Source of the DNA: Klebsiella oxytoca NBRC 105695
GTDB taxonomy: Bacteria; Pseudomonadota; Gammaproteobacteria; Enterobacterales; Enterobacteriaceae
NCBI RefSeq assembly: GCF_001598695.1
Contig: NZ_BCZK01000004.1
Coordinates: 310,001-374,000 of the forward strand
Reading direction: 5' to 3'
Length of the DNA: 64,000 nucleotides
This document shows positions 18,301-27,016 of the stretch, piece by piece. Numbering within the stretch: the first letter of the stretch is position 1; each line of letters starts with the position of its first letter. Position numbers and translations under genes: made by a program. Below the pieces are notes generated by a model. It made no database searches. It saw nothing but the letters and a program-made list of their open reading frames with translations, and was not told where the DNA came from.

Positions 18301-20341
18301 CTTCGCTCTCGGACCAGTTCCAGTAGTAGTCGCGACGTTCGCGAATTAATCGCACCTGCAGCCCGGAGACCGCTTTCTTTTCGCCTTTGGCATCGGCGTA
18401 GACAATTTCAAATGCGGCGTTGCTGTTTTCATCCACTACCGGCTGCTTGATCGTGCTGTCGGTACGATAGTCATAAACCTCTTTCAGGGCGAATTCCGGA
18501 CGGATGCCAGGCAGCGTTTCGGCCGGCCAGATCGGCTGCCTGACGGTGCGCGTAACCGGTCTGCCGCCGGACTCCAGCAGGCTGGCCTGCAGGATCACCT
18601 GCAGCGGCGAGCGGCTCTCCTGCCACTGGCTGGCGGCGGTGACTTCCGCATGTCCCTGGTCATCCAGGGGGGTCTGCACTTCATCCAGGCTGCGGGAAAG
18701 ATTCTCCTCGGCAATGTCGCCAAACTGGAAGCCCGGCAGCGCAGGTACCGCGTCGCGCAGCGGACGCAGGAACAGTTTACCCTGCAGCGAGTTGCCGCTG
18801 GCCGGCGCGCCGTACAAATACGCCCCGCTTACGGCAAAGCTGACATCCGCAGCCGGCGAAACGGGGGCATTTTGCGGCGTGAGATTCAGCGCCATGCGCT
18901 CAGGCATAAAATCTTCAACGTGAAAATCCCACTCGCGCGGCTGGTTATCGCCGGTACTGGCGCGAATGTGCCACATCCCGGTCGCCGCGCCGCTATCGAG
19001 CGGATAAGTAAATTGATACAGGCCATTGATCGGTTTGCTGACCGTCGAGCGGATTATCTGGCCATCCGGCTGCACCACTTCCAGCTTTACCGGCTGTTCG
19101 GGAAGCGGCCTGCCGTCGCTATCGCGCAGTAACGCGTTGAGGATCACCGTTTCGCCCGGGCGGTAGAGATCGCGCGGACCAAACATAAACAGCTGCTTGC
19201 TGAAGCCCGGCGCGCCGGCAATAGAAAACTCAGCCAGATCCAGCGCCGGAAGTTTAAGATCCAGCAGAGTGGTTTGCCCGTCCTTACGCGCCAGCAGCAG
19301 CGCCGCGTCTTTATCCGTTTGTAACGTCACGTGCCCCTGAGCGTCGCTCTTCGCCTGCGCCAGGGTTTGCCCTTTGGCGTTCAGCAGCTGCACATCGATA
19401 CCGGACTGCGCCGCGCCGTTTTCCAGACTCTGGGTAAAGACATCCAGCCGATGGTGATAACGGTGCGCGGATACGCCAATATCGCTGAGGGTGAACAGCG
19501 TCGCAGCGTTGCTATAGCTGTAGCGGCCCGCCTGATTCATCACCGCGATATAGACGCCCGGCTCCTGCAGTGGCTTGATATCCGCCAGCGGCAACAGCAG
19601 TTTTTCGCGCGTATTGCGCGCGGGGTTGAGGTCAAAACGGCCGGTGTAGACCAGATCGGCCATCTTCAGCAGCTCGTCCGACTCCCAGTTGCTCAAGGAA
19701 TTACGGTATTCCCATTGGCTGACGAAGGCCGAAAGTGATTCAGGTTTAATCCGGAAAAAATTGACGTCGATGTTATCGACATTCAGCGCCATCACCGGCA
19801 GTCCGGCCACGACTTTCCCCGGCAGCAGCGAGCCGCGGCTGGCAAAGCCGATGCTCGGGGCGATGTCGCGGGTAGTAATGGTTTTTTCAAAGCTGCTGTC
19901 AAAAGTCGCTTTATTCAGCGCCGCCAGGGTGGGATCCACCGAAACGATCAGCTCGCGTTTTGGCTCAAGATGGCGAAGACGCAGCTCTTTAAGGTTGGGC
20001 GCCAGCTCCCACGCCCCGTCAACTTTGCCGCTTTTTTTGTCGACCAGATGCACGCTGCGGGAGAAATCCTGATCCGGCTGTAGAGGAATAGAAAAAGTCA
20101 GCACCAGCGTCGCCGCGCCGTCGAGCTGAACTTCAGAGGCATCCAGCAGCGTTAACGCTTTGCCTTTGCTTTTCTCAGCCAGCGCCGCCAGCTGGGCGCT
20201 GTCCGGCTTCGCGGGCGCGTTATCCGCCGCTGCGGATGCCGCCGGCGCGGCCGCCTGCGGTTTGCCGCTGTCGTCGCAGCCGGTTATCGATAGCGCGGTA
20301 AGTAGCGCCAGAGACAGCGCCGCCAAACGAAATGGTTTCAT
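15395..20341 (-). CDS. yfhM: Bacterial alpha-2-macroglobulin lipoprotein YfhM
   Basis: Large periplasmic lipoprotein (1648 aa; E. coli 1653) that traps proteases through a reactive thioester, thought to guard the envelope when the outer membrane is breached. The start at 20341 is chosen because it begins the signal peptide MKPFRLAALSLALL with lipobox ITGC (Cys22); the frame remains open upstream without a signal-like sequence. Seen: macroglobulin beta domains, the thioester motif CLEQ with Cys1183, then the helical thioester domain and C-terminal receptor-like domain. It is translated directly ahead of pbpC, which may repair the wall where a protease entered. The pairing is known; the repair role is inference. 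Confidence 0.96.
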   Translation of the reverse strand: MKPFRLAALSLALLTALSITGCDDSGKPQAAAPAASAAADNAPAKPDSAQLAALAEKSKGKALTLLDASEVQLDGAATLVLTFSIPLQPDQDFSRSVHLVDKKSGKVDGAWELAPNLKELRLRHLEPKRELIVSVDPTLAALNKATFDSSFEKTITTRDIAPSIGFASRGSLLPGKVVAGLPVMALNVDNIDVNFFRIKPESLSAFVSQWEYRNSLSNWESDELLKMADLVYTGRFDLNPARNTREKLLLPLADIKPLQEPGVYIAVMNQAGRYSYSNAATLFTLSDIGVSAHRYHHRLDVFTQSLENGAAQSGIDVQLLNAKGQTLAQAKSDAQGHVTLQTDKDAALLLARKDGQTTLLDLKLPALDLAEFSIAGAPGFSKQLFMFGPRDLYRPGETVILNALLRDSDGRPLPEQPVKLEVVQPDGQIIRSTVSKPINGLYQFTYPLDSGAATGMWHIRASTGDNQPREWDFHVEDFMPERMALNLTPQNAPVSPAADVSFAVSGAYLYGAPASGNSLQGKLFLRPLRDAVPALPGFQFGDIAEENLSRSLDEVQTPLDDQGHAEVTAASQWQESRSPLQVILQASLLESGGRPVTRTVRQPIWPAETLPGIRPEFALKEVYDYRTDSTIKQPVVDENSNAAFEIVYADAKGEKKAVSGLQVRLIRERRDYYWNWSESEGWQSQFDQKDLQEGEESLDLSAGQTAKVSFPVEWGAYRLEVKGPDDVVSSVRFWAGYSWQDNSEGQGAARPDRVTMKLDKPAYKPGDTIKLHIAAPAAGKGYALVESSEGPLWWQEIDVPAEGMELSIPVDKAWNRHDLYLSTLVIRPGDKSQSATPKRAVGLLHLPLGDDNRRLNLALEAPDKMRPDQPLKVKIKASLKEGETPKQVNVLLSAVDSGVLNITDYATPDPWNAFFGQKRYGADIYDIYGQVIEGQGRLASLRFGGDGDELKRGGKPPVNHVTIIAQQAQPVVLDEKGEGTVTLPIGDFNGELRIMAQAWTADDFGSSEEKTIVAAPVIAELNMPRFLASGDTTRLALDLSNLTDKPQTLNVALAASGLLQLAGGEIPPVHLAPGARSTLFVPVRALQGFGDGEVNATISGLNLPGETFTPMQKQWKLGVRPAFPAQTVNSGAVLQPGESWQAPAAQSEGFSPATLQGQLVFSGKPPLNLARYIRDLKAYPYGCLEQTTSGLFPSLYTNAAQLKALGIGGDSDEKRRAAVDIGISRLLQMQRDDGGFALWDREGPEEYWLTAYTMDFLVRAGEQGYSVPTNAVNNGNQRLLRYLQEPGLIAVRYSDDAQASRFAAQAYAALVLARQQKAPLGALREIWSRHDQARSGLPLLQLGVALKLMGDAPRGDEALKLALSTSRQEANRWLGDYGSELRDDALKLALLEENKLLPEAQNTLLSNLAEEAYGQRWLSTQESNALFLAGRTLQDLPGSWQAQTSVQAEPLSGEKAQTRNLTGDQLAALQVTNTGQQPLWLRLDSSGYPQNAPQPGGNVLGIERQVFDTQGQQKSLSSLRSGELVLVKLEVTAKRNVPDALVVDLLPAGLELENQNLANSSASLQENGEVVQNLLNQMQQADIQHIEFRDDRFVAAVAINEGQPVTLVYLARAVTPGTYQVPQPQVESMYVPQWRATGAASGPLTVAP

Positions 20342-20762
20342 CCTTCTAACCCCTCGGCCCGCAGGCCAGATACATTCAGTGAACACATTATTATGCGTTA
20401 ACGGCAGAATTACCAATAGCCCGCCAGCCCGCAATATTGGTAGATAACCGGGGCGGCGACCCCGCGAACCACGGATAGCTGGAGTGAATTAATTTAGCGG
20501 ATATATCGCGCTACGATTTTTCTTACCTCGACCTTTAATATCCTCAACCATTGGCACTTTTTATTCTGAAATTCCCCTCTCTGCGGCCATATAAATTGAC
20601 AAGGCGCGAGCTTTCTATTTATTGTTCGGGATATCAGTGCCTTTAAAATATAAATCATTACCCTGGCGATGATAGTGACTGTCCGTTCCACAGTCTTCCG
20701 GAAAGCACAACATCAACCCATCTCATATTCCTTATATGGGATAAATAATATGGAAGTTATTT
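20342..20762. promoter_or_regulatory. 421-bp divergent control region, with inverted repeat
   Basis: Gap between yfhM (minus) and the transporter gene (plus). AT-rich over about 20480-20675, unlike the genes around it. Seen: a sigma70-like TTGACA at 20597-20602 followed after 16-17 bases by a weak TTTATT; and a perfect 6-bp inverted repeat GACTGT-N7-ACAGTC at 20677-20695, about 70 bp before the transporter start. I see no convincing gene here. In E. coli the yfhM-sseA interval carries other small RNA genes, but I could not recognise one. Confidence 0.5.
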
Positions 20763-21974
20763 ATGTCTCAAATGGTCGCACTGTCGATTATTATTTTAAT
20801 TCTTTATATCGGCGACGTTGTTTCTACCCGCACAAAAGCCTGGATTCCCTCGGTATTTGTCTGCGCCGTTCTGTTTTTAGTCGGCTACTGGACATTTTTT
20901 CCGGCAGATATCATTAGCCGGGCCGGGATCGGTACGCCAGTTGCCATAATGCTCATGTATCTGTTAATCACTAATATGGGCACCCTGCTGTCGCTGAAAG
21001 AGCTGGCGCAGCAGTGGAAGACCGTGGTCATCTCTCTCGCCGGTATTGCCGGGATCGCGGTGGCCGTCTTTGCGGTGAGCATGATGCTATTCGATCTTAA
21101 CACCGCGCTGGTCACCATTCCTCCGCTGGTCGGGGGTATCGTGTCATCGCTGATTATGTCGCAGGGCGCCAGTAACGCCGGCCTGGTAGACCTGTCGGTT
21201 TTTGCCATTTTGATTTACGTGATGCAGGGGTTCGCCGGATATCCGCTGACCGCGATTATGCTGCAACGAGAAGGCAAAACGCTGCTTGCCCGCTACCGCA
21301 GCGGCGAACAGCGCCCTGATGACATTGCCGAAGAGCACGCGATGCTCGCCGTCGGCGAGGAGAAAATGCCGCGCCTGTTCAGTAAAATCCCCGTCAGCTA
21401 CAACAGCAATTACTTTAAATTCCTGCGTCTGGCGCTGGTCGGCTGTCTGGCCTGGGTCGTCGCTGACCTCGCAAAGCCAATCGTGAATATCAGCCCCTTC
21501 GTACTGTGTCTGTTTTTTGGCGTCGTATTTACCTCGTTAGGCTTCCTTGAAAAACATACCCTGCATAAGGCTAACGGCTTTGGCTTCGCCATTATGGCGT
21601 TGATGCTCTTTATCTTTGATACGTTGAACAAAGCCACGCCGGAGATGCTGCTGCGTCTGCTATTCCCGATGGTAGTGTTAATCGCCACGGCGGTGATAGG
21701 TATGTTTGTTGTCTCCTGGCTGGTCGGAAAACTGCTTGGCGTCAGCGGTCCGATGGCATTCGCCATCTCTTTGACCGCGCTGTACGGTTTTCCCGCCGAC
21801 TACATTATTACCAACGAGGCCATCAACGCCCTCACCCACGATGAAAAAGAGCGCCAGATGCTCACCCACCATATGCTGGGCCCGATGCTGGTTGGCGGAT
21901 TCGTCTCCGTCACCATGGTTTCGGTGGTGTTAGCCGGAATTCTGGTCGGCTATCTGACGCCGGTGCTCGGTTGA
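20763..21974 (+). CDS. Polytopic inner-membrane transporter, family not assigned
   Basis: Very hydrophobic protein of 403 aa with about ten membrane segments. The start has GGAAG 6 bases upstream. Seen: a small-residue-rich block GGIVSSLIMSQGASNAGL near residue 125-142 and another, LTALYGFPADYIITNEAIN, near 335-353; a cytoplasmic-looking charged loop at about 178-215 (GEQRPDDIAEEHAM). Two similar small-residue-rich blocks, one in each half, suggest an inverted-repeat secondary transporter, somewhat like the glutamate/sodium symporter (GltS) type, but I do not recognise the family with confidence. It is followed 35 bp later by an M20D amidohydrolase, so the likely cargo is an N-acyl amino acid, amide or dipeptide. 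Both genes are absent at this point in E. coli. Confidence 0.75.
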   Translation: MSQMVALSIIILILYIGDVVSTRTKAWIPSVFVCAVLFLVGYWTFFPADIISRAGIGTPVAIMLMYLLITNMGTLLSLKELAQQWKTVVISLAGIAGIAVAVFAVSMMLFDLNTALVTIPPLVGGIVSSLIMSQGASNAGLVDLSVFAILIYVMQGFAGYPLTAIMLQREGKTLLARYRSGEQRPDDIAEEHAMLAVGEEKMPRLFSKIPVSYNSNYFKFLRLALVGCLAWVVADLAKPIVNISPFVLCLFFGVVFTSLGFLEKHTLHKANGFGFAIMALMLFIFDTLNKATPEMLLRLLFPMVVLIATAVIGMFVVSWLVGKLLGVSGPMAFAISLTALYGFPADYIITNEAINALTHDEKERQMLTHHMLGPMLVGGFVSVTMVSVVLAGILVGYLTPVLG

Positions 21975-22009
21975 GCGCGTTGAATTTTTAGCAAATTATG
22001 GAGCCATTG

Positions 22010-23194
22010 ATGATTAACCCTGATATCACCGCGATTATCGCCAGACAAGAACAGGCGATGATCGCTTTTCGCCGCGACCTGCACGCCCATCCGGAACTTC
22101 CCTGGGAGGAGAAGCGCACGACGGATCGCGTCGCCGCCGAACTGGAGGCTATCGGTATCCCTTACCGCCGCACTCATCCCACCGGAATCATCGCCGACAT
22201 CATCGGCGGCAAGCCGGGTAAAACCGTAGCTCTGCGCGCCGATATGGATGCGCTGCCGGTACGGGAGCTGAACGATCCGCTCGACTATAAATCACAAACG
22301 CCCGGGAAAATGCACGCCTGCGGCCACGACGCCCATACCGCCATGCTGCTGACCGCCGCCCATGCATTATATGATGTTCGCGAACAGCTGACGGGCAACG
22401 TACGGCTCATCTTTCAGCCTGCGGAAGAGATTGCCGAAGGGGCAAAGGCGATGATACAGCAGGGGGCGATTGATAACGTGGATAACGTTTTCGGAATGCA
22501 TATCTGGTCGGGCACGCCGTCCGGAAAAATCTCCTGTAACGTCGGTTCATCCTTTGCCTCAGCCGATTTACTGAAAGTGACCTTCCGCGGCCGCGGCGGC
22601 CATGGTTCGATGCCGGAGGCCTGCGTCGATGCGGCGGTCGTCGCTTCCGCTTTCGTGATGAATCTACAGGCTATTGTGGCGCGAGAAACTTCCCCGCTGG
22701 AATCTGCGGTAGTGACTATCGGCAAAATGGATGTCGGCACGCGCTTTAACGTCATCGCCGAAAACGCCGTTCTTGACGGTACCGTACGCTGCTTTAGTCT
22801 TGAAGCGCGCCAGCGGCTGGAAACGGCGATTAGCCGCTATGCCGAGCATACTGCCGCAGTGTATGGGGCGACCGCTCAGGTTGACTACTGCTACGGTACG
22901 CTACCGGTGATCAACGAAGAGCGCAGCGCGCTGCTGGCGCAGTCGGTTATCCGCGACGCATTCGGCGATAGCGTCCTTTTCAACGAAAAGCCGACTACCG
23001 GCGGAGAAGATTTCAGTTTTTATATGGAAAATATCCCCGGCGCCTTTGCGCTGCTTGGCTCAGGAAATAAAGAGAAAGGCAGCGACTACGCGCACCATCA
23101 CGGCTGCTTTAATATTGACGAGCAGGTGATGAAAAGCGGCGCTGAACTCTACGCGCAGTACGCCTGGCGCTATCTGCAGCAAAACGCGTTTTAA
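22010..23194 (+). CDS. M20D family metallo-amidohydrolase (N-acyl amino acid / hippurate hydrolase-like)
   Basis: Cytoplasmic zinc or manganese hydrolase of 394 aa. The ATG at 22010 is preferred over the one at 21998 because GGAG lies 6 bases before it. Seen: ALRADMDALPV (residues 74-84), HACGHDAH with metal ligands Cys104 and His106, the PAEE pair Glu139/Glu140, His164 in GMHIW, and a C-terminal GGEDFSFY block. Known: this family removes acyl or aromatic groups from amino acids (IAA-amino acid hydrolases, hippuricase, N-acetyl-diaminopimelate deacetylases). Inferred: it processes the compound imported by the preceding transporter. Substrate cannot be read from sequence. Confidence 0.92.
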   Translation: MINPDITAIIARQEQAMIAFRRDLHAHPELPWEEKRTTDRVAAELEAIGIPYRRTHPTGIIADIIGGKPGKTVALRADMDALPVRELNDPLDYKSQTPGKMHACGHDAHTAMLLTAAHALYDVREQLTGNVRLIFQPAEEIAEGAKAMIQQGAIDNVDNVFGMHIWSGTPSGKISCNVGSSFASADLLKVTFRGRGGHGSMPEACVDAAVVASAFVMNLQAIVARETSPLESAVVTIGKMDVGTRFNVIAENAVLDGTVRCFSLEARQRLETAISRYAEHTAAVYGATAQVDYCYGTLPVINEERSALLAQSVIRDAFGDSVLFNEKPTTGGEDFSFYMENIPGAFALLGSGNKEKGSDYAHHHGCFNIDEQVMKSGAELYAQYAWRYLQQNAF

Positions 23195-23200
23195 GCCCCC

Positions 23201-23224
23201 CTCCCCCGACGCAGCTCGGGGGAG
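23201..23224 (+). terminator. Hairpin after the amidohydrolase gene
   Basis: Perfect 9-bp stem CTCCCCCGA / TCGGGGGAG with a 6-base loop, 7 bp beyond the stop. There is no T-run afterwards, so it may stabilise the 3' end rather than terminate. Confidence 0.5.
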
Positions 23225-23317
23225 CATCACATTCCCACCGCCTCTTCTTGAAAATGCCTTGTCGATATCGCAAAAAACAACAACAATCACTCTATTGTTG
23301 ATGACACGGAGGCACTC

Positions 23318-24163
23318 ATGTCTACCTCGTTTTTTGTCGCTGCCGACTGGCTGGCAGAGCATATTGATGACCCGGAAATCCAGATTATCGACGCGCGGAT
23401 GGCGCCGCCGGGACAGGAAGAGCGCGATCTTAACGCTGAGTATCAGGCCGGTCATATTCCCGGCGCCGTCTTTTTTGATATCGAGGCCCTCTCCGATCAC
23501 ACCAGCCCGCTGCCGCACATGATGCCGCGCGCGGAGGCGTTTGCCGTCGCCATGCGCGAACTAGGCGTCAGCAGCGATAAGCACCTGGTGGTATACGATG
23601 AAGGTAATCTCTTCTCTGCGCCGCGCGCCTGGTGGATGCTGCGCACGTTCGGCGTTGAAAAGGTGTCGATTGTTGCGGGTGGGCTGGAAGGCTGGCGCCG
23701 CGATGGGCTACCGCTGGAGCAAGTCCTTCCCGAACTGCCGGAAGGGGATTTTGACGGACGCGTCGATCCGCTGGCGATCAAGCGGCTGACCGATGTGCTG
23801 CTGGTCAGCCATGAAGGATCGGCGCAGATCGTCGATGCGCGTCCGGCAGGACGCTTTAATGGCCAGGTGGCAGAGCCGCGACCGGGCCTGCGCTGCGGGC
23901 ATATTCCCGGCGCGCTAAACGTGCCGTGGACTGAACTGGTGATTAACGGCGAACTTAAAACCACTGATGAACTCAACGAGATTTTTGCGCGCCAGGGCGT
24001 CGATTTTGAACGGCCGATTATTGCCAGCTGCGGCTCCGGCGTAACGGCGGCGGTCGTCGTGCTGGCGCTCACTACTCTCGGCGTTAACGGCGTTAGCCTG
24101 TACGACGGCTCATGGAGCGAATGGGGCGCGCGGACGGATTTACCGATTGAGCCGGCCCAATAG
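23318..24163 (+). CDS. sseA: 3-mercaptopyruvate sulfurtransferase
   Basis: Cytoplasmic sulfurtransferase moving sulfur from 3-mercaptopyruvate to thiols, cyanide or thioredoxin; a source of hydrogen sulfide. Length 281 aa, as in E. coli. Seen: two rhodanese domains, the first with RxxxYQAGHIPGA features and no active Cys, the second with the active loop CGSGVTA and Cys238. The CGSGVT loop distinguishes mercaptopyruvate enzymes from thiosulfate sulfurtransferases. An AT-rich leader with a GGAGG RBS precedes it. It converges on sseB across a shared terminator. Confidence 0.96.
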   Translation: MSTSFFVAADWLAEHIDDPEIQIIDARMAPPGQEERDLNAEYQAGHIPGAVFFDIEALSDHTSPLPHMMPRAEAFAVAMRELGVSSDKHLVVYDEGNLFSAPRAWWMLRTFGVEKVSIVAGGLEGWRRDGLPLEQVLPELPEGDFDGRVDPLAIKRLTDVLLVSHEGSAQIVDARPAGRFNGQVAEPRPGLRCGHIPGALNVPWTELVINGELKTTDELNEIFARQGVDFERPIIASCGSGVTAAVVVLALTTLGVNGVSLYDGSWSEWGARTDLPIEPAQ

Positions 24164-24174
24164 GCAGTAGATAG

Positions 24175-24202
24175 CACAACGGGGGCCCGGGCCCCCGTTG
24201 TG
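24175..24202. terminator. Bidirectional terminator between sseA and sseB
   Basis: Perfect 12-bp stem CACAACGGGGGC with its complement and a 4-base CCGG loop. It touches the sseB stop codon and lies 11 bp past the sseA stop, serving both converging genes. Confidence 0.88.
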
Positions 24203-24979
24203 TTAAATAATACGATTTTGCTTAAAGTCGCGCAGGAAGCTGCCCCAGCGCTTTTCATAAAATGGCGTAATGTGGGCGATCATAAAGTGGCTAATTCCCT
24301 TTTCACCCTCCACCACCTGACAGATGTCAATCGGCTCATCGCCGGGAAGCGTATCGGTCGCCACGCTGCCGGTCGCCTGAATAACCTCCTCAATATCGCC
24401 TTCCGCTTCAATGCCAATCAGCAGGTTGGCTGGCGCATCGGCGCTGTCTTTGATAGAGCATAAAAACGCGCGCTTCACCGTTTTCAGCGTCTTAAACAGC
24501 GTGGTCAGCGAGTCCACCATCTGCGCGGGCGGCTCGGCAACCTCAGACAGCAGCAGCGACTCTCCGCCTTCCAGCACGGTCTGGGTGCTGAGCGGGCTGC
24601 CCTCTTCGCCCAGCAGATGGCTGATCTCACGCGGCGCAAACTCTTTGCCGGTGGCGAGTTTGGCATTGAGATAGAGCGTCTCGCCGAGGGTCATGGCAAA
24701 TAGCGTGCGCACCGGCATCACCACGAAAGACTGTTCGTCCTCAACGGCCTGCTGCAGCGCCGCCAGCGAGGTGAAGAAAGGAATGACCGATGTACCATCA
24801 TCTTTTTCCCAGTGCTGCAGATCCAGTACGCTGTCTTCAACGACCTGCTCGCCCTGCGCGGCGGCTCCCGGTACCCAAACGGTGGCTTCCAGCAAACTGC
24901 GGAAAAAAGCCGGACGATGGCCTGGTTCTATAGCCGCCTTCTCCAGCAGGATTTCTAGCTCATTTTTAGTTTCGGACAT
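24203..24979 (-). CDS. sseB: SseB family protein (serine-sensitivity enhancing)
   Basis: Cytoplasmic protein of 258 aa, as in E. coli. The start at 24979 is chosen because the MSETKNELE N terminus matches the family; the frame is open upstream through a repeat sequence that is not coding. Seen: an SseB N-terminal domain (about 1-130, with VWVPG and DDGTSVIPFFTS) and a C-terminal SseB domain (about 140-258). Known: overexpression in E. coli raises serine sensitivity and the protein influences rhodanese-like activity; the biochemical function is unknown. Do not confuse it with the unrelated Salmonella SPI-2 translocon protein SseB. Confidence 0.93.
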   Translation of the reverse strand: MSETKNELEILLEKAAIEPGHRPAFFRSLLEATVWVPGAAAQGEQVVEDSVLDLQHWEKDDGTSVIPFFTSLAALQQAVEDEQSFVVMPVRTLFAMTLGETLYLNAKLATGKEFAPREISHLLGEEGSPLSTQTVLEGGESLLLSEVAEPPAQMVDSLTTLFKTLKTVKRAFLCSIKDSADAPANLLIGIEAEGDIEEVIQATGSVATDTLPGDEPIDICQVVEGEKGISHFMIAHITPFYEKRWGSFLRDFKQNRII

Positions 24980-25002
24980 AGTAGTTCCACAACGATGATC
25001 CC

Positions 25003-25077
25003 TCCGCCCCGACGCTCTCCTCAGCGGGAGAAAACCGAACGTTGTCTCATCCTCAGGGAGAGAGTCAGGGTGAGGGG
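25003..25077. repeat. Intergenic palindromic repeat between sseB and pepB
   Basis: GC-rich hairpin-forming sequence with CTCTCCTCAGCGGGAGA and a Pur/Pyr block ending CAGGGTGAGGGG. Its complement (CCCTCACCCTGACTCTCTCC) resembles the element at 32278-32311, so this looks like a dispersed short repeat of the genome. It fills nearly all of the 104-bp gap between the two genes. Confidence 0.55.
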
Positions 25078-25083
25078 AAAGAG

Positions 25084-26370
25084 TTATTCCGCGGTCAACA
25101 GATTCGCAATAGTGCGCACGCCGAGGCCGGTCGCGCCCGCCGACCACTGCTCAACCGCAGATTTGCGGTAGGTCGCCGAGCAGTCGATGTGCAGCCAGCC
25201 TTCATGGTAATTCTCCACGAAGTGGGACAGGAAGCCCGCCGCGGTGCTGGCGCCGGCCGGATAGGCCGCGCTGCCGGTATTGTTCAGTTCAGCAAAGTTG
25301 GACGGCAGCTGGCCGCGGTGGAACTCAGCCAGCGGCAGACGCCAGAAAGCTTCGTTTTCAGCCTGCGCGCTCGCCAGCAGGCGATTCGCCAGCCTGTCGT
25401 CAAAGCTGAACAGGGCGTGATAGTCATTGCCCAGCGCGGTTTTCGCCGCGCCGGTCAGCGTGGCGGCATCGATGATCAGCTCCGGCTTTTGCGCCGAAGC
25501 ATCGATCAAGCCGTCCGCCAGCACCAGACGACCTTCCGCATCGGTGTTCATGATTTCCACGGTTTTGCCGTTGCGATAGTGAATAATATCGCCCAGTTTG
25601 AAGGCGTTACCGCTAATCAGGTTATCGGCACAGCACAGATACAGCTTCACGCGCTTGTTCAGGCCGCGAGTAATGGCGAACGCCAGCGCGCCGGTTACCG
25701 TCGCCGCGCCGCCCATATCGGACTTCATTGAGTCCATAAATGCGCTCTGCTTGATGCTGTATCCGCCTGAGTCAAAGGTAATGCCTTTGCCGACCAGACA
25801 GGCGTATACCGGAGCTTCTTTGTCGCCAGTCGGGTTATAGTCCAGCGCCAGCAGGACCGGCGGACGCTCGGATCCGCGGCCGACGGTGTGGAGGCCCAGG
25901 TAGTTCTGCTCGCGCAGATCTTCGCCCTTAGTGATGCGATAAGAGACGTTATCGCAGGCCACGCTGCACAGCAGGTCTACCGCACGCTGCGCCAGCTGTT
26001 CCGGCCCCAGCTCTTCCGCCGGGGCGTTGATGGTGTCGCGCACCCAGTCAATAATGGTCAGGCGGTTATCCAGTTCGCTTTTCTGCGCATCGTCAAGAGC
26101 TGGCCACTCAACTTTGCGACTGCCTTTCGGGCCTTTATAACCCGCCCAGAACGCCCATGCGCGGTCGGTATCCCAGCCCTCGCCGTCAAGCGCGACATGT
26201 TTAATACCCATGCCGTCAATTTTACGCGCCGCGCGCTGAATCAAACCCAGGTCGTCTTTGCCGTTCAGGTGCAGGGCGATGCCGTCGTTATTCATGCTGT
26301 AAGACGCTTTTTCTCCCCAGCGCGCATCGGCTGGCTGAGCGGTAAGCGTAATTTTCATAGCTTCGGTCAT
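25084..26370 (-). CDS. pepB: Peptidase B (M17 leucyl aminopeptidase family)
   Basis: Cytoplasmic aminopeptidase with broad specificity, active on Cys-Gly among others, using two metal ions. Length 428 aa (E. coli 427). The start at 26370 is chosen for its AAGGA RBS 8 bases upstream and the family N terminus MTEAMKIT. Seen: [14 protein letters not shown] (metal-ligand Lys and Asp), [10 protein letters not shown], and the M17 signature [12 protein letters not shown]. It follows iscX at some distance on the same strand, as in E. coli, where it lies just downstream of the isc genes. Confidence 0.97.
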   Translation of the reverse strand: MTEAMKITLTAQPADARWGEKASYSMNNDGIALHLNGKDDLGLIQRAARKIDGMGIKHVALDGEGWDTDRAWAFWAGYKGPKGSRKVEWPALDDAQKSELDNRLTIIDWVRDTINAPAEELGPEQLAQRAVDLLCSVACDNVSYRITKGEDLREQNYLGLHTVGRGSERPPVLLALDYNPTGDKEAPVYACLVGKGITFDSGGYSIKQSAFMDSMKSDMGGAATVTGALAFAITRGLNKRVKLYLCCADNLISGNAFKLGDIIHYRNGKTVEIMNTDAEGRLVLADGLIDASAQKPELIIDAATLTGAAKTALGNDYHALFSFDDRLANRLLASAQAENEAFWRLPLAEFHRGQLPSNFAELNNTGSAAYPAGASTAAGFLSHFVENYHEGWLHIDCSATYRKSAVEQWSAGATGLGVRTIANLLTAE

Positions 26371-26477
26371 TATCATTATCCTTCTTAGCAAACGGGCCGC
26401 CGTATGGCAGCCCGTAAAGTTCTTTCGCTCGTTGATTCACTCGGCTTAAAACCACCGGGTAAATCATGACGCGAAAA

Positions 26478-26678
26478 TTATTCGGCTTCGTCTAACCAGA
26501 CTAGCAGAATCGCCTCAAGAATTTTTTCATTGGATGCGTTTGGATCGTCATCAAACTCTTCCAGGTCGCAAATCCACTGATGCAGATCGGTGAAGCGAAC
26601 GGTTTTCGGGTCGAGATCCGGGAAAGCGTCGTACAGCGCTTCGCCGATTTCACGACTATCGGTCCATTTCAGTCCCAT
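26478..26678 (-). CDS. iscX: IscX (YfhJ), modulator of Fe-S cluster assembly
   Basis: Very acidic 66 aa protein that binds IscS and ferrous iron and tunes cluster assembly, competing with CyaY. Seen: the family pattern [17 protein letters not shown], then [17 protein letters not shown] and an Asp/Glu-rich C terminus ([17 protein letters not shown]). It is the last gene of the isc operon and begins 1 bp after the fdx stop, so coupling is expected. Confidence 0.97.
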   Translation of the reverse strand: MGLKWTDSREIGEALYDAFPDLDPKTVRFTDLHQWICDLEEFDDDPNASNEKILEAILLVWLDEAE

Positions 26679-26679
26679 A

Positions 26680-27015
26680 TTAATGCTCGCGTGCGTGGTT
26701 GATGGTGTAACGCGGAATTTCGATGACCAAATCTTCGTCAGTCACCCGCGCCTGGCAGCTCAGACGGCTGTCGGGTTCAAGCCCCCAGGCCTTATCCAGC
26801 ATGTCGTCTTCATCTTCGGTACTTTCAGCCAGCGAGTCAAAGCCTTCGCGCACGATGCAGTGGCAGGTGGTGCAGGCACAGGATTTTTCGCAGGCGTGTT
26901 CAATCTCAATGCCGCTACGCAGAGCAGCATCAAGAATGGTCTCACCGGTCTCAGCTTCCACAACTACGCCATCCGGACACAGGTCCTGGTGGGGCAGAAA
27001 AACAATTTTTGGCAT
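26680..27015 (-). CDS. fdx: [2Fe-2S] ferredoxin of the Isc system
   Basis: Adrenodoxin-type ferredoxin (111 aa) that supplies electrons to IscU/IscS during cluster assembly. Seen: cluster ligands Cys42, Cys48 and Cys51 in [11 protein letters not shown] and the fourth Cys in RLSCQARV, plus the extra conserved Cys46 typical of Isc ferredoxins. It follows hscA with a single-base gap and precedes iscX. Confidence 0.98.
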   Translation of the reverse strand: MPKIVFLPHQDLCPDGVVVEAETGETILDAALRSGIEIEHACEKSCACTTCHCIVREGFDSLAESTEDEDDMLDKAWGLEPDSRLSCQARVTDEDLVIEIPRYTINHAREH

Positions 27016-27016
27016 T

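Noticed and set aside
20494-20691. 65-codon open frame in the yfhM-transporter gap
   Set aside because: AT-rich regulatory sequence, no convincing RBS or conserved protein pattern seen; could not be supported as a gene.
24980-25147. 56-codon N-terminal extension of sseB
   Set aside because: It would translate the palindromic repeat and overlap pepB; the shorter start matches the family length.
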